A stretch of 5,891 nt of DNA from Desulfovibrionaceae bacterium (lineage in GTDB: Bacteria > Desulfobacterota > Desulfovibrionia > Desulfovibrionales > Desulfovibrionaceae): assembly GCA_030539415.1 (NCBI GenBank), contig JAUNSE010000133.1:1-5891 (forward strand), read 5' to 3'. This document shows positions 3,740-5,891 of the stretch, piece after piece. Below the pieces are notes generated by a model. That model did no database searches and was not told the DNA's origin. It worked only from the letters and a program-made list of their open reading frames with translations. The stretch's first letter is position 1. Each line of letters starts with the position of its first letter. Made by a program: the position numbers and the translations under genes.

Positions 3740-5891
3740 ATGTCCATTTCACGCTTCTTCATCGACCGGCCGGTCTTCGCCTCGGTGCTGGCCATCCTGC
3801 TCATGCTGGCCGGCGGCGTGAGCTGTCTGCGCCTGCCCATCGCCCAGTTCCCGCAGCTGGCCCCGCCGACCATCTCCATGGTCATCGAATATTCCGGCGC
3901 CTCGGCCCAGACCATGCAGGACAACGTGGCCCAGATTGTCGAGCAGCGCATGACCGGCCTCGACCGCCTGCTCTACATCACCTCGAACTCCAGCTCCGAG
4001 GGCCGCTGCCGCCTGGCCCTGACCTTCGAGCCCGGCACGGACGGCAACATCGCCCTCATGCAGGTGCAGAACTGTCTCGACCTGGCCATGCCCAACCTGC
4101 CCGACACGGTCAAGAGCCAGGGCATACGCGTGCGCAAGGTCTCGGACTCCTTCATGCGCTTCTACTCCATCTATGACGCCAACGGCGTCATCCCGGTGGA
4201 GGACATAGCCGACTTCGCCTCCTCCACCCTGGTCGACCCCATCAGCCGCCTGGACGGCGTGGGCGACACCACCCTGTTCGGATCGCCCTACGCCATGCGC
4301 ATCTGGCTCGATCCCAACAAGCTGCGCAGCTTCAGCCTGACGCCCGCCGACGTGGTCTCGGCCGTGGAGAACCAGAACAGCCAGATTTCGGTCGGCCAGC
4401 TGGGCGGCCTGCCCGCGGTGAGCGGTCAGGAAATCAACGTGACCCTGCTCTCCAGGGTCAAGCTGCAGACCGTGGAGCAGTTCCGCAATGTGGTGGTGCG
4501 CGTCAATCCCGACGGCTCGGCCGTGCGCATCAGCGACGTGGCCAGAGTGGAGATGGGCCGCCAGGGCTATGCCATCGGCTCCCGCTTCAACGGCAACCCC
4601 TCGGCCACCATCGGCATACAGCTTGCCGAAGGCGCCAACGCCGTCACCACGGCGCAGCATGTGGACGAATTCATGCAGCGCATGCAGCAGTTCTTCCCCG
4701 AGGGCGTCACCTACGCCATAGCCGGCGACACCATTCCCTTCGTGCAGGCCTCCATCAAGAGCGTCGTGCACACCCTGATCGAGGCCGTCATCCTGGTGGC
4801 CCTGATCATGTTCCTCTTCCTGCAGAACTGGCGCGCCACCCTCATTCCGACCATGGCCGTTCCCATCGTTCTGCTGGGCACCATGGCGGTTGTGGGCGCC
4901 ACCGGCGGCTCCATCAACACGCTGAGCATGTTCGGCCTGGTGCTTGCCATCGGCCTGCTGGTGGACGATGCCATCGTGGTCGTGGAGAACACCGAGCGCA
5001 TCATGCACACGGAAGGCCTCTCCGCGCCCGAGGCCATCCGCAAGTCCATGGACCAGATCACCTGGGCCCTTATCGGCGTGGCCGCGGTGCTCTCCGCCGT
5101 CTTCATTCCCATGTCCTTCTTCGGCGGCATCCCCGGCGCCATCTACCGCGAATTCTCTGTGACCATCGTTTCGGCCATGACCCTTTCGGTCTTTGTGGCC
5201 ATAGTGGTGACTCCGCCCATGTGCGCCGGCCTGCTGAAGCAGAACTCGCAGCCGCATTCGGGCTTCTTCGCTGCCATGAACCGCGGCGTGGACGCGGCCA
5301 CCCGCGCCTACGGCCGGGCCGTGCGAGCCCTCATCAACAACACCGGCAAGGTCATGGCCGTCTATGTGTGCCTGGCCGGCCTCGCCGTCTGGGCCCTGGA
5401 GGAGATGCCCCGCTCCTTCCTGCCCGTGGAGGACCAGGGCTCGGTCTATGTGAACGTCTTCATGCAGCCCGGCTCCACCAGCGAGGCCACCACGGCCGTG
5501 GTGCGGGAAATCGAGGACTACTTCAAGAACGACGAGGGGGACCTGGTCGAGAGCATGGGCATGATGCTCGGCATGGGCCCCTACGGCAGCCGCGGCCAGA
5601 ACGTGGCCACAGGCTACATCAACCTGAAGCACTGGGACGAGCGTCCGCACGCCGACCAGAGCACGGGGGCCGTCGTGCGCAGGGCCAGGGCGCACTTTGC
5701 CGGCAACCCCCAGGCCCGCATCCTCTTCTCCGAGCCGCCGCAGGTGCGCGGCCTGGGCTCCGCCTCGGGCATCGTCATGCAGCTCGAGGACCAGGGAGGC
5801 CTTGGCTACGACGCCCTGGTGCAGGCCAGAACGGACCTGCTGGAGATGGCCGCCCGCACGGTGGTGGGCCGCTTCTTTGTCCCCATGATCG
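3740..5891 (+). CDS. RND efflux transporter, AcrB/MexB type (HAE-1), partial and apparently rearranged at its 3' end
   Basis: Inner-membrane, proton-driven drug/hydrophobe exporter working as a trimer. The frame runs off the right edge (717 codons seen). It starts 3 nt after the adaptor stop, with GGAG (3730-3733) 6 nt upstream of the ATG, so the two genes are translationally linked. Seen in order: FFIDRPVFA with TM1 (~9-30); first porter and docking part (~38-335) with SNSSSEG, VQVQN-like MQVQN, LFGSPYAMRIW and GQLGG; TM2 (~341-361), TM3 (~368-388), TM4 with GLLVDDAIVVVEN, where D409 and D410 equal the AcrB proton-relay pair D407/D408; TM5 with FIPMSFFGG; TM6; TM7 (~535-555); SFLPVEDQG; then the start of the second porter half with GSRGQNVATG and DQGGLGYDALVQAR. 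Up to residue 706 the match is continuous and gap-free in outline. From residue 707 it reads TVVGRFFVPMI, which resembles the last helix near AcrB residue ~1015-1025. If so, the second docking domain, TM8-11 and the relay Lys and Arg of TM10/11 are missing and the product would not pump. Confidence 0.9.
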   Translation, partial: MSISRFFIDRPVFASVLAILLMLAGGVSCLRLPIAQFPQLAPPTISMVIEYSGASAQTMQDNVAQIVEQRMTGLDRLLYITSNSSSEGRCRLALTFEPGTDGNIALMQVQNCLDLAMPNLPDTVKSQGIRVRKVSDSFMRFYSIYDANGVIPVEDIADFASSTLVDPISRLDGVGDTTLFGSPYAMRIWLDPNKLRSFSLTPADVVSAVENQNSQISVGQLGGLPAVSGQEINVTLLSRVKLQTVEQFRNVVVRVNPDGSAVRISDVARVEMGRQGYAIGSRFNGNPSATIGIQLAEGANAVTTAQHVDEFMQRMQQFFPEGVTYAIAGDTIPFVQASIKSVVHTLIEAVILVALIMFLFLQNWRATLIPTMAVPIVLLGTMAVVGATGGSINTLSMFGLVLAIGLLVDDAIVVVENTERIMHTEGLSAPEAIRKSMDQITWALIGVAAVLSAVFIPMSFFGGIPGAIYREFSVTIVSAMTLSVFVAIVVTPPMCAGLLKQNSQPHSGFFAAMNRGVDAATRAYGRAVRALINNTGKVMAVYVCLAGLAVWALEEMPRSFLPVEDQGSVYVNVFMQPGSTSEATTAVVREIEDYFKNDEGDLVESMGMMLGMGPYGSRGQNVATGYINLKHWDERPHADQSTGAVVRRARAHFAGNPQARILFSEPPQVRGLGSASGIVMQLEDQGGLGYDALVQARTDLLEMAARTVVGRFFVPMI
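5855..5861 (+). other. Apparent internal deletion or chimeric join in the RND gene
   Basis: The codons before this point encode LVQARTDLLEMAAR, which aligns with AcrB LTQARNQLLAEAAK in the second porter half, where the family goes on with a VRPNG-type strand. The codons after it encode TVVGRFFVPM, which aligns with AcrB ATVLAIFFVP in the twelfth transmembrane helix. Frame is kept. The exact base cannot be fixed without a complete homologue. Only 31-34 bases lie beyond the join, so a sequencing or assembly artefact near a sequence end is a serious alternative. Confidence 0.6.

Noticed and set aside
3749..5695. 648-codon open frame on the minus strand, opposite the RND gene
   Set aside because: It is antisense to unmistakable RND coding sequence. 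Its translation is dominated by Gly, His, Ala, Asp and Val, the usual product of reading GC-rich codons backwards, and shows no domain.

Overview
The window is GC-rich, apparently chromosomal DNA from a Gram-negative bacterium. The evidence is a lipoprotein periplasmic adaptor paired with an RND inner-membrane pump, strong GC preference at third codon positions, GGAG-type ribosome binding sites and a near-consensus sigma-70 promoter. The general look (GC-rich, frequent AGG arginine codons, an RND pump of the HAE-1 type) would fit a Desulfovibrio/Bilophila-like Desulfobacterota, but nothing here proves the taxon. Both window edges cut through genes.

Layout. (1) 1-979, plus: 3' part of an unrecognised gene ending in a charged, coiled-coil-like tail. 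(2) 980-1329: a convergent intergenic region dense in inverted repeats, with candidate terminators in both directions whose 3' ends would overlap. (3) 1330-1959, minus: a 209-residue NAD(P)-binding atypical SDR (COG2910/YwnB-like). Its promoter (TTGACA-N17-TATAGT) carries two matching 19-bp palindromes, TGTAA-N9-TTACA, placed like repressor operators, plus an A/T tract resembling an UP element. (4) 2060-2530: a long region upstream of the efflux genes holding a perfect TGTACC-GGGT-GGTACA palindrome and a candidate promoter with a TATACT -10 box. (5) 2531-3736, plus: a 401-residue AcrA/MexA-type adaptor with a lipobox. (6) 3740 to the window end, plus: an AcrB/MexB-type RND transporter translated 3 nt after the adaptor stop.

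Genes 5 and 6 form a classic efflux operon: the lipid-anchored adaptor bridges the proton-driven RND trimer to a TolC-like outer membrane channel, which is not in the window. The SDR gene is divergent from them and may belong to a redox or electrophile stress response through its own twin operator.

The oddest point is at the extreme right end. The pump reading frame runs normally to the first part of its second porter half (residue ~706) and then continues in frame into what looks like the family's final membrane helix (TVVGRFFVPM). Roughly 320 residues appear to be skipped. This is either a genuine internal deletion, making the pump a remnant, or a chimeric join close to a sequence end. I saw no tRNA, rRNA, CRISPR array, insertion sequence or phage gene.
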